Under the pieces are notes generated by a model. That model was not told the origin of the DNA, ran no database searches, and worked only from the letters and a program-made list of their open reading frames with translations. From positions 124,001-188,000 of the forward strand of contig NZ_JADQDR010000006.1 of the NCBI RefSeq assembly GCF_015694705.1: a DNA stretch of 64,000 nt, written 5' to 3'. Position numbers and translations under genes: made by a program. Every line of letters starts with the position of its first letter. The stretch's first letter is position 1. Origin of the DNA: Pontibacter rufus. Its GTDB lineage: Bacteria > Bacteroidota > Bacteroidia > Cytophagales > Hymenobacteraceae. Below are positions 41,893-49,836 of the stretch, in pieces.

Positions 41893-42393
41893 ATGGCAGC
41901 TAATTATTTTATACGCGAAGCCTCGCTTGCCGATATCCCCCTATTGCATCACCTGGCAAGCTTAACCTGGGCGCCTACCTATGGCAGCATCCTGCCGGAA
42001 GAGCAGGTTGCCTATATGTTTGAGGTGATTTATACCGAAACTGCCCTGCAGCAGCAGGTGCGAGAGGGGCAAACTTTCTTGCTGCTGTATGCCGGTGATA
42101 AACCGGTGGGCTTTGCTTCGTTTTCTGAAAAAGAGGCAGCTGCGAAAGTATATAAGCTTAACAAATTATACTTATTACCTGATTGCCAGGGCAGCGGGCT
42201 CGGCAAAAAGCTTATTACGTTTGTAGAAAAGGAGGTAAAGAAACGGGGCGCTGCCATACTTGACCTGAACGTGAACCGCTACAACAAGGCAAAAGCCTTT
42301 TACGAGCACTGCGGCTACCATGCGCACCTGCAGGAAGACATCCCCATCGGGCCGTACTGGATGAACGATTACGTGATGCGGAAACAGCTTTAA
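41893..42393 (+). CDS. GNAT-family N-acetyltransferase
   Basis: Starting from the ATG at 41893 the protein has 166 residues; the open frame from 41779 would add a pseudo-signal of 38 residues that the fold does not need. The acetyl-CoA pyrophosphate loop is QGSGLGKKL, after the typical strand KLNKLYLLP, and the C-terminal AKAFYEHCGYHAHLQED completes the GNAT fold. The N-terminus FIREASLADIPLLHHLAS is the usual first helix. Acceptor substrate is unknown. Confidence 0.87.
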   Translation: MAANYFIREASLADIPLLHHLASLTWAPTYGSILPEEQVAYMFEVIYTETALQQQVREGQTFLLLYAGDKPVGFASFSEKEAAAKVYKLNKLYLLPDCQGSGLGKKLITFVEKEVKKRGAAILDLNVNRYNKAKAFYEHCGYHAHLQEDIPIGPYWMNDYVMRKQL

Positions 42394-42411
42394 GCTATAC
42401 TTGTACAAATA

Positions 42412-42440
42412 AAAAGAGGCAGCCTGAAGCTGCCTCTTTT
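42412..42440. terminator. Convergent terminator
   Basis: AGAGGCAGC and GCTGCCTCT with A/T flanks pair around CTGAA between the acetyltransferase and the convergent S8 protease gene. Confidence 0.88.
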
Positions 42441-42471
42441 CCACTTACTTTAAACTTGAACACTACTTTTA

Positions 42472-43695
42472 TTAATGATGTGCAATCGGATCAGGGTTGC
42501 CATCCGGATCGCCGATGGCGGTACCACTTGAATTAACAGCTCCTAGCAGCAGCAGGCCCGCTACGTGTGGCGATGCCATGGAAGTACCGCTGATGGTGTT
42601 ATAGGCTCCGCCTTTCCAGGTAGACAGAATGCTTACGCCAGGCGCTGCAAAGTCTACCGGTGGATTGCCGAAGTTTGAGAAGTAGGCAAACTTATCGCCC
42701 GCATCAACCGCGGAGACAGTATACACATTTGCATGGTTTACGTGGGCCGGAGAAGAGTTATTGGCATCTTCGGACTCGTTACCGGCAGCCAGGGCAAATT
42801 TTACACCTTTATTTGCCGCTGCGATAATAGCATCATCCAGCGCTGTAGAAATAGGCCCGCCCAGGCTCATGTTCGCCACATCACCAGATTTTGCATTAGC
42901 TGCTACATAATCCACGCCTGCAATAACAGTAGAGTATGCACCGCTGCCGCGTGAATCCAGCACCTTAACAGCTACAACTGTAGTGCCTGGCGCTACACCT
43001 ACCACACCAATGTCATTATCTTTAGCCGCAATGGTACCTGCTACGTGCGAACCATGTCCGTTGCCATCATCCGGGCTGTCGGCATCTCTGCCATTCGTAA
43101 AGAAAGTTCTGCTGCGGTTTACATCCACATTTAAATCGGGGTGATCCAAATCAATTCCGGTATCAATAATCCAGGCGGTAGCTGTGGAAGCCGTTGTGCC
43201 CCCTCCTACACGCGTAATACCGGCTGGTATAGTTTCGCCTGGAGACGAAGTACCGCCGCCACCCGGCTTACCCAGTGCTACGATTCTGTCCTGCTCCACA
43301 TAAGCTACACGTGGATCTGTGGCGAGTTTTGCAGCCTCTGCCGCGCTAATTCTTACTGCCATACCAGTGATAGCTTTACCGTATGCCTGCTCAATCGTTG
43401 CTCCCTGAATGCTATTTTCAGATAAGATGTTGCTGCCGGTCTGGCGTACTGCTTCCACGCGCTGCGCATAGGTGGCATTGGCATCCATTCTAAGGTTACC
43501 ACCTTGGCTAAATACAACTATGTATTGACCCGGAATTAGCGCACCATTCTCTGTATCGTCCTGTGAAACGGCCTGTGTAGCGACCGGATCAATGCCTTCG
43601 TTATCGCAGGCTGTAAAAGTACAGGCGGCAGCGGCCATAGCTGTTCCGAACAGCACCGAGCGCATAATTTTTTGGAAATGTAAATTCTGTTTCAT
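42472..43695 (-). CDS. Subtilisin-like S8 protease with inhibitor propeptide, lipoprotein
   Basis: A 407-residue preproenzyme. A lipoprotein-like signal ends at FTAC (Cys30), the I9 propeptide follows (PGQYIVVFSQGG to VAYVEQD, 55-136), and the catalytic triad is complete: Asp178 (WIIDTGID), His214 (GNGHGSHVAG), oxyanion Asn306 (ALAAGNESED) and Ser372 (SGTSMASPHVAG). The Gly-rich linker GKPGGGGTSSPG separates prodomain and catalytic domain. It is self-activated by propeptide cleavage and likely surface-anchored or secreted; a second ATG at M11 is possible. Confidence 0.93.
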   Translation of the reverse strand: MKQNLHFQKIMRSVLFGTAMAAAACTFTACDNEGIDPVATQAVSQDDTENGALIPGQYIVVFSQGGNLRMDANATYAQRVEAVRQTGSNILSENSIQGATIEQAYGKAITGMAVRISAAEAAKLATDPRVAYVEQDRIVALGKPGGGGTSSPGETIPAGITRVGGGTTASTATAWIIDTGIDLDHPDLNVDVNRSRTFFTNGRDADSPDDGNGHGSHVAGTIAAKDNDIGVVGVAPGTTVVAVKVLDSRGSGAYSTVIAGVDYVAANAKSGDVANMSLGGPISTALDDAIIAAANKGVKFALAAGNESEDANNSSPAHVNHANVYTVSAVDAGDKFAYFSNFGNPPVDFAAPGVSILSTWKGGAYNTISGTSMASPHVAGLLLLGAVNSSGTAIGDPDGNPDPIAHH

Positions 43696-43752
43696 GCTTA
43701 GTTAGGTAGATGTTTAGACTATTCAATTTAAATTATAAGTATGATGTGAATC

Positions 43753-43783
43753 CTAAACTACTGATTAGCTATTTTATATGCAA
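43753..43783 (-). promoter_or_regulatory. Promoter for the S8 protease
   Basis: On the minus strand TTG (complement 43781-43783), 20 bases, then TAGTTTAG (complement 43753-43760): a one-mismatch version of TAnnTTTG with ideal spacing, 58 bases before the start codon. The remaining gap up to 44108 has no other feature I can support. Confidence 0.65.
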
Positions 43784-44108
43784 GAATTATTTTCACTTTA
43801 TTTATCCACAATTTTTAAATGCTTTTATAAAAATATGGATGCCTGAACTATGTTTGAGTTAAAAGTTGCAGGCGAATGTTCTTCTTCCGGCAGGTTGCGG
43901 AGGCAAAGCAAACAGGTAAAATTTTTCTTCGCGAGGGCATTTTATGAAAAAAGGCAAAATTATACGCAACATGTTTTCCGAAGGATGCAGCAAGGCGGTA
44001 TTTACAGGATAAATACAATTTTAAATCGTCATCATAATGCCTTTGCCTTCAGGCTGGATAGTTTGCTGAATAATCTTTAACTTCGGGTTTCAGCCAAAAA
44101 CAAGAACT

Positions 44109-44870
44109 ATGGAAATAACCCGCTTTCCCGCCCTGCGCTCCTGTACTACTCTGATATTAACCGGCATGCTTGCTTTTACCGCCTGCAACCAAACCAAACC
44201 AGACACCCAGGAAACACAGAACACGGTAGCAGAACCGAAGCTGGAGCCGCTCACTTCAGAAAGTGTGGTAGGCGTGCTGCAGCAGTATGGCAAAAACAAC
44301 CCGGATAGCATCGCCGTTATCAGCACCCGCCTGGGCGATATCAAGGTGCGCCTTTACAAAGATACGCCGCTGCACCGGGCCAACTTTGTCCGGCTTGCCA
44401 AAGCGGGCTTTTACAACCAGGGAGAGTTTTACCGCGTGGTAAAAGGCTTTGCCATACAGGGCGGCGATTCGGATGAGCGTGAAATGAAACAGGGCGCCTA
44501 TAAAATACCACAGGAAATAACGCCGGAGCATATCCATAAAAAAGGAGCGCTGGCGATGGCCCGCTACGGCGATGAGCGAAACCCTGAGAAAGAATCCTCC
44601 TCGCATAACTTTTACATCGTGCAGGGGCAGCCGCGCACCGAGGCCGAACTGCGGGCCTTTGAGGCCCAGCACCACATCAAGTATACGCCGGAGCAAATCG
44701 AGATTTACAAGACCATAGGCGGTGAGCCCGGCCTGGATACAGAGTACACGGTTTTTGGCGAAGTGATAGACGGTTTAGATGTGGTAGACTCGATTGCCAA
44801 CGTGGAAGTAGACCCCAGTAACTGGCCGAAGGAACTGGTAAAACACACCATTAAAGTCACCAATAAGTAA
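44109..44870 (+). CDS. Cyclophilin-type peptidyl-prolyl isomerase lipoprotein
   Basis: A 253-residue protein with a lipoprotein signal (LILTGMLAFTAC, then NQTK). A cyclophilin domain covers about 70-250: VRLYKDTPLHRANFVRLAKAGFYN, then FYRVVKGFAIQGGD with the catalytic arginine region, and YTVFGEVIDGLDVVDSIA at the end. The inserted segment around 150-185 is longer than in minimal cyclophilins. It catalyses cis-trans isomerisation of X-Pro bonds and should help fold envelope proteins in the periplasm. Confidence 0.92.
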   Translation: MEITRFPALRSCTTLILTGMLAFTACNQTKPDTQETQNTVAEPKLEPLTSESVVGVLQQYGKNNPDSIAVISTRLGDIKVRLYKDTPLHRANFVRLAKAGFYNQGEFYRVVKGFAIQGGDSDEREMKQGAYKIPQEITPEHIHKKGALAMARYGDERNPEKESSSHNFYIVQGQPRTEAELRAFEAQHHIKYTPEQIEIYKTIGGEPGLDTEYTVFGEVIDGLDVVDSIANVEVDPSNWPKELVKHTIKVTNK

Positions 44871-44902
44871 ATAGCTTTTTTATACTTGCTGAGGTTGCTG
44901 AA

Positions 44903-44944
44903 AAAAGGAACAGGCACTGCATTACCGCAGTGCCTGTTCCTTTT
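44903..44944. terminator. Strong convergent terminator
   Basis: AAAAGGAACAGGCACTGC and GCAGTGCCTGTTCCTTTT form a perfect 18-pair stem between the cyclophilin gene and the convergent M13 peptidase gene. Confidence 0.93.
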
Positions 44945-44970
44945 CAGTTATTTAAAGCCATTCGTTATAC

Positions 44971-47070
44971 TTACCAGATTTTAGCACGGTTTTCCTCGCT
45001 GCGCACCATGTTATCGCCCGGCTCACAGTTAAAGGCTTTGTAAAAGGCCGGCATGTTGGACACAGGCCCGTTGGTACGGAACCTGCCCGGAGAGTGCGGG
45101 TCTGTGAGTATCTGCTGGTTTTGTGCCTGGTCGCGGATGTTGGTGCGCCAGATCTGCGCCCAGGCCAGGAAGAAGCGCTGCTCCGGCGTTAGGCCGGCTA
45201 TCTTGCCCGGGTTATTTTTCTCCAGCGCTTTCTGCAGAGCCGTATAAGCAATGCTCAGGCCACCAATGTCGGCCATGTTCTCGCCGAGCGTCAGTTTGCC
45301 GTTTACATGCATATTGTCCAGCACGGTATATTGGTCGTACTGTTCGGCAACAGCATTTGCCCGGGCCGTGAACTGCTCTTTGTCTTCTTTGGTCCACCAG
45401 TCTTTCAGGTTACCCTGCGGGTCGTATTGTGCGCCCTGATCATCGAAGCCGTGGGTGAGTTCGTGCCCGATGACGGCGCCCATACCGCCGTAATTTACCG
45501 CATCATCTGCCTTCGGATCGAAGAAAGGTGGCTGCAGGATGCCGGCAGGAAACACAATCTCGTTCATACTTGGGTTGTAGTAGGCATTTACAGTCGGCGG
45601 TGTCATGCCCCATTCCGTGCGATCAATAGGCTGGCCGATTTTGCTGATATTCTCGCGGAACTCAAACTGGTTGGCACGCATCACGTTTTCGGCATAAGAA
45701 TCACGGCTGATGTCCAGGCCCTCATAATCTTTCCACTTATCCGGGTAACCGATCTTTACGGCAAAAGCATCCAGTTTGGCCAGGGCACGCTGTTTGGTTT
45801 CCTCGCTCATCCAGTCTAAGCCGCGCACATGCTCTCTGAAAGATTCCTGAATGTTGTGCACCATCTCCAGAGCCTTTTGCTTGGCCTCCGGCGAGAAGTT
45901 TTCTTTTACATACAGCTGGCCGAGCGCTTCGCCCAGGGCATTGTCTGTCGTGTACAACACGCGCTTCCAGCGGGGCTGCATTTCTTTGGCGCCGCTCAGC
46001 ACTTTGCCATAGAAGTTAAAGTTCTCCTGTACGAAATCCTGGCTCAGGTAAGGCGCCATCGACCGCAGCAGGTGCCACTGCGCATAAGTTTTCCAGTCGC
46101 TCAGCGGAATGTTGTTGAGCATGCTGTTCAGGTCTTTAAAGAACGCCGGCTGCCCCACAATCACATCTTTTGCCGTTTCTGCTCCCATACTTGTCAGCAA
46201 CTGGCTGACTTTCAGGTTCGGGTTTTGCTTCGCAAATTCCTGCACCGTCATCTTGTTATAGTTGGCATAAGGGTCGCGCAGGTCTACACGGGCTTTAGAC
46301 GATTTGGCCAGTTTCATCTCGATGTCCATCACTGTCTGTGCCTTTTTCTGCGCGGTAGCCGCATCATCGCCAATCAGCTGAAACATGTTTTGCAGGTGCG
46401 TTTTGTATGCTGCGCGTACATTCTGCGAACGCTCATCCTCCTTCAGGTAGTAATCGCGATCGGGCAAACTTAAGCCGCCCTGCCCCGCCTGCAGCGCATA
46501 TTGTGTGCTGTTCTTATCGTCCTGAGACACATACATGTTAAAGAACCCGCCAACACCCTTCGACTTCAGGTCAGCAATGGTCTTCACCAGGTCTTCTTTT
46601 GTTTTGATGGAAGCAATTTGCTCCAGCTCAGGTTTGATAGGCGTATAGCCCGCCTGGTTTACAGCCACAGAGTCCATACCGGCAGCGTAGAAATCACCGA
46701 CAAGTTGGGCAGGCGTGCCTTCCGGAGCCGCGGTGTTAGAAGCAGCTCCTGTCAGCAGTTGGCGCAGTACTTTGTTGTTGCGCTCGGCCAGTTCGTTAAA
46801 GGAGCCCCAGCGGCTTTCGGCGGCAGGTATGGGGTTGTTTTTGATCCAGCCACCATTAGCGTACTGGTAAAAATCGGTGCAAGGATCTACGGTGGTGTCC
46901 ATGTTGGCCAGATCCAGGCCGTGGCCCATGTCCATTTCAGGCGCGACAGCTGCTTCGGCTGTTTCAGTTGTTTCGGCTGTACCCGTACTGGTTGTAGACG
47001 AGGAGCTACAGCTGCCCAGCATCAGTCCGGACAGCAAAGCCGAATAAGATAACAGGTGTGATTTTCTCAT
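44971..47070 (-). CDS. M13-family (neprilysin-type) metallopeptidase lipoprotein
   Basis: A 699-residue protein with a lipoprotein signal (LLSYSALLSGLMLGSC, then SSSST). The M13 N-domain (MDTTVDPCTDFYQYANGGW at its start) is followed by the gluzincin site HELTH (near 536) in IGHELTHGFDDQGAQYD and the third ligand in GENMADIGGL (near 595). The C-terminal FYKAFNCEPGDNMVRSEENR is the expected end of the family. Such zinc endopeptidases degrade peptides in the periplasm or at the surface. Confidence 0.95.
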   Translation of the reverse strand: MRKSHLLSYSALLSGLMLGSCSSSSTTSTGTAETTETAEAAVAPEMDMGHGLDLANMDTTVDPCTDFYQYANGGWIKNNPIPAAESRWGSFNELAERNNKVLRQLLTGAASNTAAPEGTPAQLVGDFYAAGMDSVAVNQAGYTPIKPELEQIASIKTKEDLVKTIADLKSKGVGGFFNMYVSQDDKNSTQYALQAGQGGLSLPDRDYYLKEDERSQNVRAAYKTHLQNMFQLIGDDAATAQKKAQTVMDIEMKLAKSSKARVDLRDPYANYNKMTVQEFAKQNPNLKVSQLLTSMGAETAKDVIVGQPAFFKDLNSMLNNIPLSDWKTYAQWHLLRSMAPYLSQDFVQENFNFYGKVLSGAKEMQPRWKRVLYTTDNALGEALGQLYVKENFSPEAKQKALEMVHNIQESFREHVRGLDWMSEETKQRALAKLDAFAVKIGYPDKWKDYEGLDISRDSYAENVMRANQFEFRENISKIGQPIDRTEWGMTPPTVNAYYNPSMNEIVFPAGILQPPFFDPKADDAVNYGGMGAVIGHELTHGFDDQGAQYDPQGNLKDWWTKEDKEQFTARANAVAEQYDQYTVLDNMHVNGKLTLGENMADIGGLSIAYTALQKALEKNNPGKIAGLTPEQRFFLAWAQIWRTNIRDQAQNQQILTDPHSPGRFRTNGPVSNMPAFYKAFNCEPGDNMVRSEENRAKIW

Positions 47071-47245
47071 AAAGTTGGTTTGGTTTAGATCTAAGTATAG
47101 AACGTACTAAGATACGCAAATCTGAAGCCTTTTCAGCTTTATATACCTGAAAAAGCACAGAACCTTATAATGAGAAAAAGTATAGAGATACAGCTGTAAT
47201 CAGGAATTCAGTATTCATTTATACCATCTTATCCTTAATATATAG

Positions 47246-47253
47246 TATATTTG
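47246..47253 (+). promoter_or_regulatory. -7 promoter box ahead of the cassette array
   Basis: TATATTTG is an exact TAnnTTTG match, 66 bases before the GTTAGGC junction and 85 before the first cassette gene. No TTG stands at the ideal -33 distance. It may be the shared promoter of the cassettes, which carry no strong promoter of their own. Confidence 0.5.
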
Positions 47254-47318
47254 CTAGCTCAGTTCCGCATAACCATCTATATTGGTAATATAGCAGGAAT
47301 ACTTCCTGGTAGCTGGTA

Positions 47319-47325
47319 GTTAGGC
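47319..47325 (+). other. Cassette 1 left junction (R'-type box GTTAGGC)
   Basis: GTTAGGC fits the integron core site GTTRRRY. The bases after the G (TTAGGC) are the first of cassette 1 and are exactly complementary to the R'' box GCCTAAC of the site at its far end (47759-47765). About 40 bases upstream GCATAAC pairs with it at six of seven positions, so a degenerate attI- or attC-like site may be present. Confidence 0.55.
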
Positions 47326-47337
47326 AACATTGTAAAT

Positions 47338-47721
47338 ATGAAAATTATTACTGAAGCTATAAATCAAGAACCATCTCACTCTGTGACTAAGAAGGATATT
47401 GAGACTGTAATTAAATATGTTCCTAAGGACTGGATTGGCGTGGCTCATGTATTTTTGATTGCAGAACAAAAATTTGAAAATTCTAATTGGGACAGGCCAG
47501 TAGTACAAAACCAAACTACTTTCAGGATTCTTTCACGGGGCTTAGAAAAGAAGATAGTGATAAAAGAGTTATTGATTGAGCTGGCTGTAACCCCTGCAAG
47601 GATTTACCCGATGAAATCTCACAAACTGAACAAAGAGCAGAGAAGAAAATTAGAAGAAATGATTCAACCATATTACAAGCGGATATCAGCGGAACTTCAA
47701 CTGGATGAGCAAGGGATATAA
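47338..47721 (+). CDS. Cassette 1 gene: hypothetical protein
   Basis: A 127-residue soluble protein, basic at both ends (SHSVTKKDIETVIKYVPKDW, then LNKEQRRKLEEMI). It contains a strand-rich centre (VAHVFLIAEQKFENS) but no catalytic motif or known family I can recognise. It begins 18 bases after the cassette junction, is AT-rich and lacks an upstream Shine-Dalgarno. It is the first of six same-strand genes in the proposed cassette array. Confidence 0.6.
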   Translation: MKIITEAINQEPSHSVTKKDIETVIKYVPKDWIGVAHVFLIAEQKFENSNWDRPVVQNQTTFRILSRGLEKKIVIKELLIELAVTPARIYPMKSHKLNKEQRRKLEEMIQPYYKRISAELQLDEQGI

Positions 47722-47758
47722 ATCAAAAGGGAATAAAGTACTAGTAAAAAACAACGCT

Positions 47759-47825
47759 GCCTAACAACAGCTAAGCGCCAGCATCGGCCGACGGCCTCCG
47801 CCGCCGCTTAGCCTAACCGTTGGCG
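47759..47825 (+). other. attC-like site of cassette 1
   Basis: R'' is GCCTAAC (47759-47765), L'' GCTAAGCG (47770-47777) pairs perfectly with L' CGCTTAGC (47805-47812), and the R' position reads GTTGGCG (47819-47825). The intervening 27 bases are GC-rich and self-complementary. The R'' box matches the first bases of its own cassette, as expected when the cassette circularises. Confidence 0.7.
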
Positions 47826-47865
47826 TGCATAGGTAATTAATAGAACTCGAAATGAAAGTATAATT

Positions 47866-48060
47866 ATGTCAAAAAGTTATCATGTAACCCGCAAGGATTT
47901 AAAAGGACTTTCGAAAAGGGAGCTTGATGAAATGGCAGAAGATAAAGACTCATTGCTTAATGAATATGCTGAGAAGAGTAGTGTTAAGCGTGAAGTCAAG
48001 AAAAAACGAAAAGAAGAAAAAGATAAGAACAACGATACGCCAACAAACCCTATAAGTTAG
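47866..48060 (+). CDS. Cassette 2 gene: small charged protein
   Basis: A 64-residue, extremely charged protein (KGLSKRELDEMAEDKDSLL in the middle, then KREVKKKRKEEKDK near the end). It resembles a disordered or nucleic-acid-associated peptide. The 3' end of the gene overlaps the R'' box CGCCAAC of the following site, a typical arrangement for cassette genes. No family is recognised. Confidence 0.55.
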   Translation: MSKSYHVTRKDLKGLSKRELDEMAEDKDSLLNEYAEKSSVKREVKKKRKEEKDKNNDTPTNPIS

Positions 48061-48091
48061 CTACGCCACCTTATTGCCCAGCACGTTATGA
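48038..48091 (+). other. attC-like site of cassette 2
   Basis: R'' CGCCAAC (48038-48044) is the exact complement of GTTGGCG that begins cassette 2. L'' CTATAAG and L' CTTATTG pair at six of seven positions. The R' position GTTATGA (48085-48091) begins cassette 3. Confidence 0.65.
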
Positions 48092-48103
48092 GTAAAAGAA
48101 GAT

Positions 48104-48658
48104 ATGAAAACAGCCTTTACCATCTTCACATTATTAGTTTGCTTTACTGCATTTGCCCAACAACCACAAGAAGTAAAAAATGGGGAGTTGATTCCATGGA
48201 GCCAAAGTAATAAGTTGAAGTGGAGTGATTTTCGAGGAGAAGTTAATGGCTCATCTACAGCAGCAACTTGCGCTGTATGGAATTCTTCATTCAAGTACAC
48301 AGATGGTGTACTTGAATGTGAGTGTGTTAATTTGTTTGATAGGTTTCAGTCGTGGACAACTGATACTACATCTACTCAATTATTAGAACATGAGCAATTA
48401 CATTTTGACATTAGCGAAGTCTTCTGTCGAAAAGTTAGAAAGGGAATTGTTGAGCTGCTGGCAACAGAAGATATTTCTGTTGCTGCATATGAAGCATTAG
48501 TGGATAGCTTGGGAAATGAAAGAGATTGTTACCAAGCCTTATTTGACAAGGAGACAGCTTACGGAGTATATGGAACAAAACAGCTTAAATGGAGAAAGAA
48601 AACAGATAGTGAGCTTGATAATCTTAATAGTTTCGCTAACACCACTATAAAAGAATAA
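48104..48658 (+). CDS. Cassette 3 gene: secreted DUF922-type zinc-protease-like protein
   Basis: A 184-residue protein with signal peptide MKTAFTIFTLLVCFTAFA (cleavage before QQPQ). The mature part shows LKWSDFRGEV, a DUF922-like start, and the metal-binding motif HEQLH in LLEHEQLHFDISE (around 108-112), as in DUF922 proteins, which are predicted secreted zinc proteases. Cysteines in CAVWNSS, CEC and CRKV suggest disulfides. It starts 18 bases after the cassette junction. Its function in a cassette context is unknown. Confidence 0.75.
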   Translation: MKTAFTIFTLLVCFTAFAQQPQEVKNGELIPWSQSNKLKWSDFRGEVNGSSTAATCAVWNSSFKYTDGVLECECVNLFDRFQSWTTDTTSTQLLEHEQLHFDISEVFCRKVRKGIVELLATEDISVAAYEALVDSLGNERDCYQALFDKETAYGVYGTKQLKWRKKTDSELDNLNSFANTTIKE

Positions 48659-48671
48659 TAAGAACTTTTGC

Positions 48672-48725
48672 TCATAACCACACCTATACGACCGCTACGC
48701 AGCCGCATAGTCAAGCATATGGGTA
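48672..48725 (+). other. attC-like site of cassette 3
   Basis: R'' TCATAAC (48672-48678) is the exact complement of GTTATGA that begins cassette 3. L'' CTATACG and L' CGCATAG pair at six of seven positions and are followed by TCAAG. The R' position is degenerate, ATGGGTA (48719-48725). Confidence 0.6.
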
Positions 48726-48754
48726 TCAAATCATAATTTATAAAATCAGCACAA

Positions 48755-49282
48755 ATGAAATTTCTTCTTAAGCTAAAGCACTGGCAACTTTTTCTCCTGA
48801 CGTGGGGACTTCCAATGTTGATAAACATCTTCACCTTCTCTCATCCTGAGTTAATGCTTCAAATGTTTCCAGTCATGATGGTTTTCTTTACCCTTGGAAC
48901 CTTAGGGTGGGTATGGGCGATAGCAACAGAGTTAAATCAAAAACTCCCATCAGATGTAAGGCTGAATTCTGGAAGGTTCAAAATCTACTTCTCCATTCCG
49001 ATATTATACATCCTGGGAATCACCATATACATAGCTTTTGTAACAAACGGTTCTGGAGATAGCTCAAATATGGCTGTGGCTGGAGTTGCTATAGTTGTTT
49101 TACACCTGCTTTCTATGGTTTTCATCTTTATGGGTTTACGATTTGCTGCAAAGACAATGAAAACAGTTGAATTAGGAAGGGTCGCAAAGTTCGGGGACTA
49201 TGCAGGTGAGTTTTTCTTAATATGGTTCTCCATTATTGGATATTGGGTGTTGCAGCCACGCATCAACAAGTTAGTAGACTAA
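48755..49282 (+). CDS. Cassette 4 gene: hypothetical membrane protein
   Basis: A 175-residue protein with five hydrophobic helices (LFLLTWGLPMLINIFTF, MFPVMMVFFTLGTLGWVWAI, IYFSIPILYILGITIYIAF, MAVAGVAIVVLHLLSMVFIFMG, EFFLIWFSIIGYWVL). Loops contain basic stretches (KTMKTVELGR). No catalytic motif or family is recognised. It starts about 35 bases after the degenerate junction. Confidence 0.65.
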   Translation: MKFLLKLKHWQLFLLTWGLPMLINIFTFSHPELMLQMFPVMMVFFTLGTLGWVWAIATELNQKLPSDVRLNSGRFKIYFSIPILYILGITIYIAFVTNGSGDSSNMAVAGVAIVVLHLLSMVFIFMGLRFAAKTMKTVELGRVAKFGDYAGEFFLIWFSIIGYWVLQPRINKLVD

Positions 49283-49297
49283 TCAGAGAAGCTCTCA

Positions 49298-49358
49298 TAC
49301 CAACCCAGTGCATGCTTAACCCTTAATGTGAGTCGGGCTTCCTCTATACCTGTCGGTT
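49298..49358 (+). other. Degenerate attC-like site of cassette 4
   Basis: R'' TACCAAC (49298-49304) complements the cassette-4 left edge at five of seven core positions, and the extension ATACC/GGTAT matches fully. The junction GTCGGTT (49352-49358) leads cassette 5. The L'' and L' arms are not clearly paired, so this site is weak. Confidence 0.4.
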
Positions 49359-49377
49359 CAACTTTAACAATGAAAAT

Positions 49378-49785
49378 ATGAAAAAATCAATTTTTACTAA
49401 CGTAGTCTTTTATTGGGCAATTGTTTCAATTCTTGGCGTGCTATTATTATGGAATTTATACTTGACAATTGCTCACTCAAGGCTTGCTGGTCTTTTACCA
49501 ATAAGCATTCAAGCAACTTTACTGGTGCTAATATTTAAAAGGCATGAATATGCAAAGAATGGAATAAAGATTTGGGCTATCATATTTTTAATCGCAAGTT
49601 CAGGATTGCAGCTTTTTGGACGTCTTCTTAAAGACTTATCTGATAGTTTTACGAATGTGGATTTACAACACTATTTAACAACAGGAATAACTATTATAGT
49701 TGGAATTCTAATCGTGAATTATACCAACAAAACTGTAGAAGTAGTAGAGATTATCAAAGAAGAAACTGAACCTAACCACAACTAA
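49378..49785 (+). CDS. Cassette 5 gene: hypothetical membrane protein
   Basis: A 135-residue protein with four hydrophobic helices (VVFYWAIVSILGVLLLW, LLPISIQATLLVLIF, IWAIIFLIASSGLQLFG, YLTTGITIIVGILIV) and a glutamate-rich tail (EVVEIIKEETEPNHN). Its last codons overlap the R'' box ACCTAAC and the L'' arm of the next site. AT-rich, no family recognised. Confidence 0.65.
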   Translation: MKKSIFTNVVFYWAIVSILGVLLLWNLYLTIAHSRLAGLLPISIQATLLVLIFKRHEYAKNGIKIWAIIFLIASSGLQLFGRLLKDLSDSFTNVDLQHYLTTGITIIVGILIVNYTNKTVEVVEIIKEETEPNHN

Positions 49786-49823
49786 ACATCAACTATGCCG
49801 CCGTTTAGTCAAGTCCATTAACC
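49770..49823 (+). other. attC-like site of cassette 5
   Basis: R'' is ACCTAAC (49770-49776, RYYYAAC). L'' ACTAAAC (49781-49787) pairs perfectly with L' GTTTAGT (49803-49809), followed by CAAG as in the cassette-3 site. R' is degenerate, ATTAACC (49817-49823). The extension GAACC matches GGTTC at the cassette-5 left edge. Confidence 0.6.
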
Positions 49824-49836
49824 ACAAAAGAAGAGT

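Noticed and set aside
43850-44080. 76-codon plus-strand frame
   Set aside because: Cys/Arg/Phe-rich sequence without signal, promoter or terminator; typical chance frame in AT-rich DNA.
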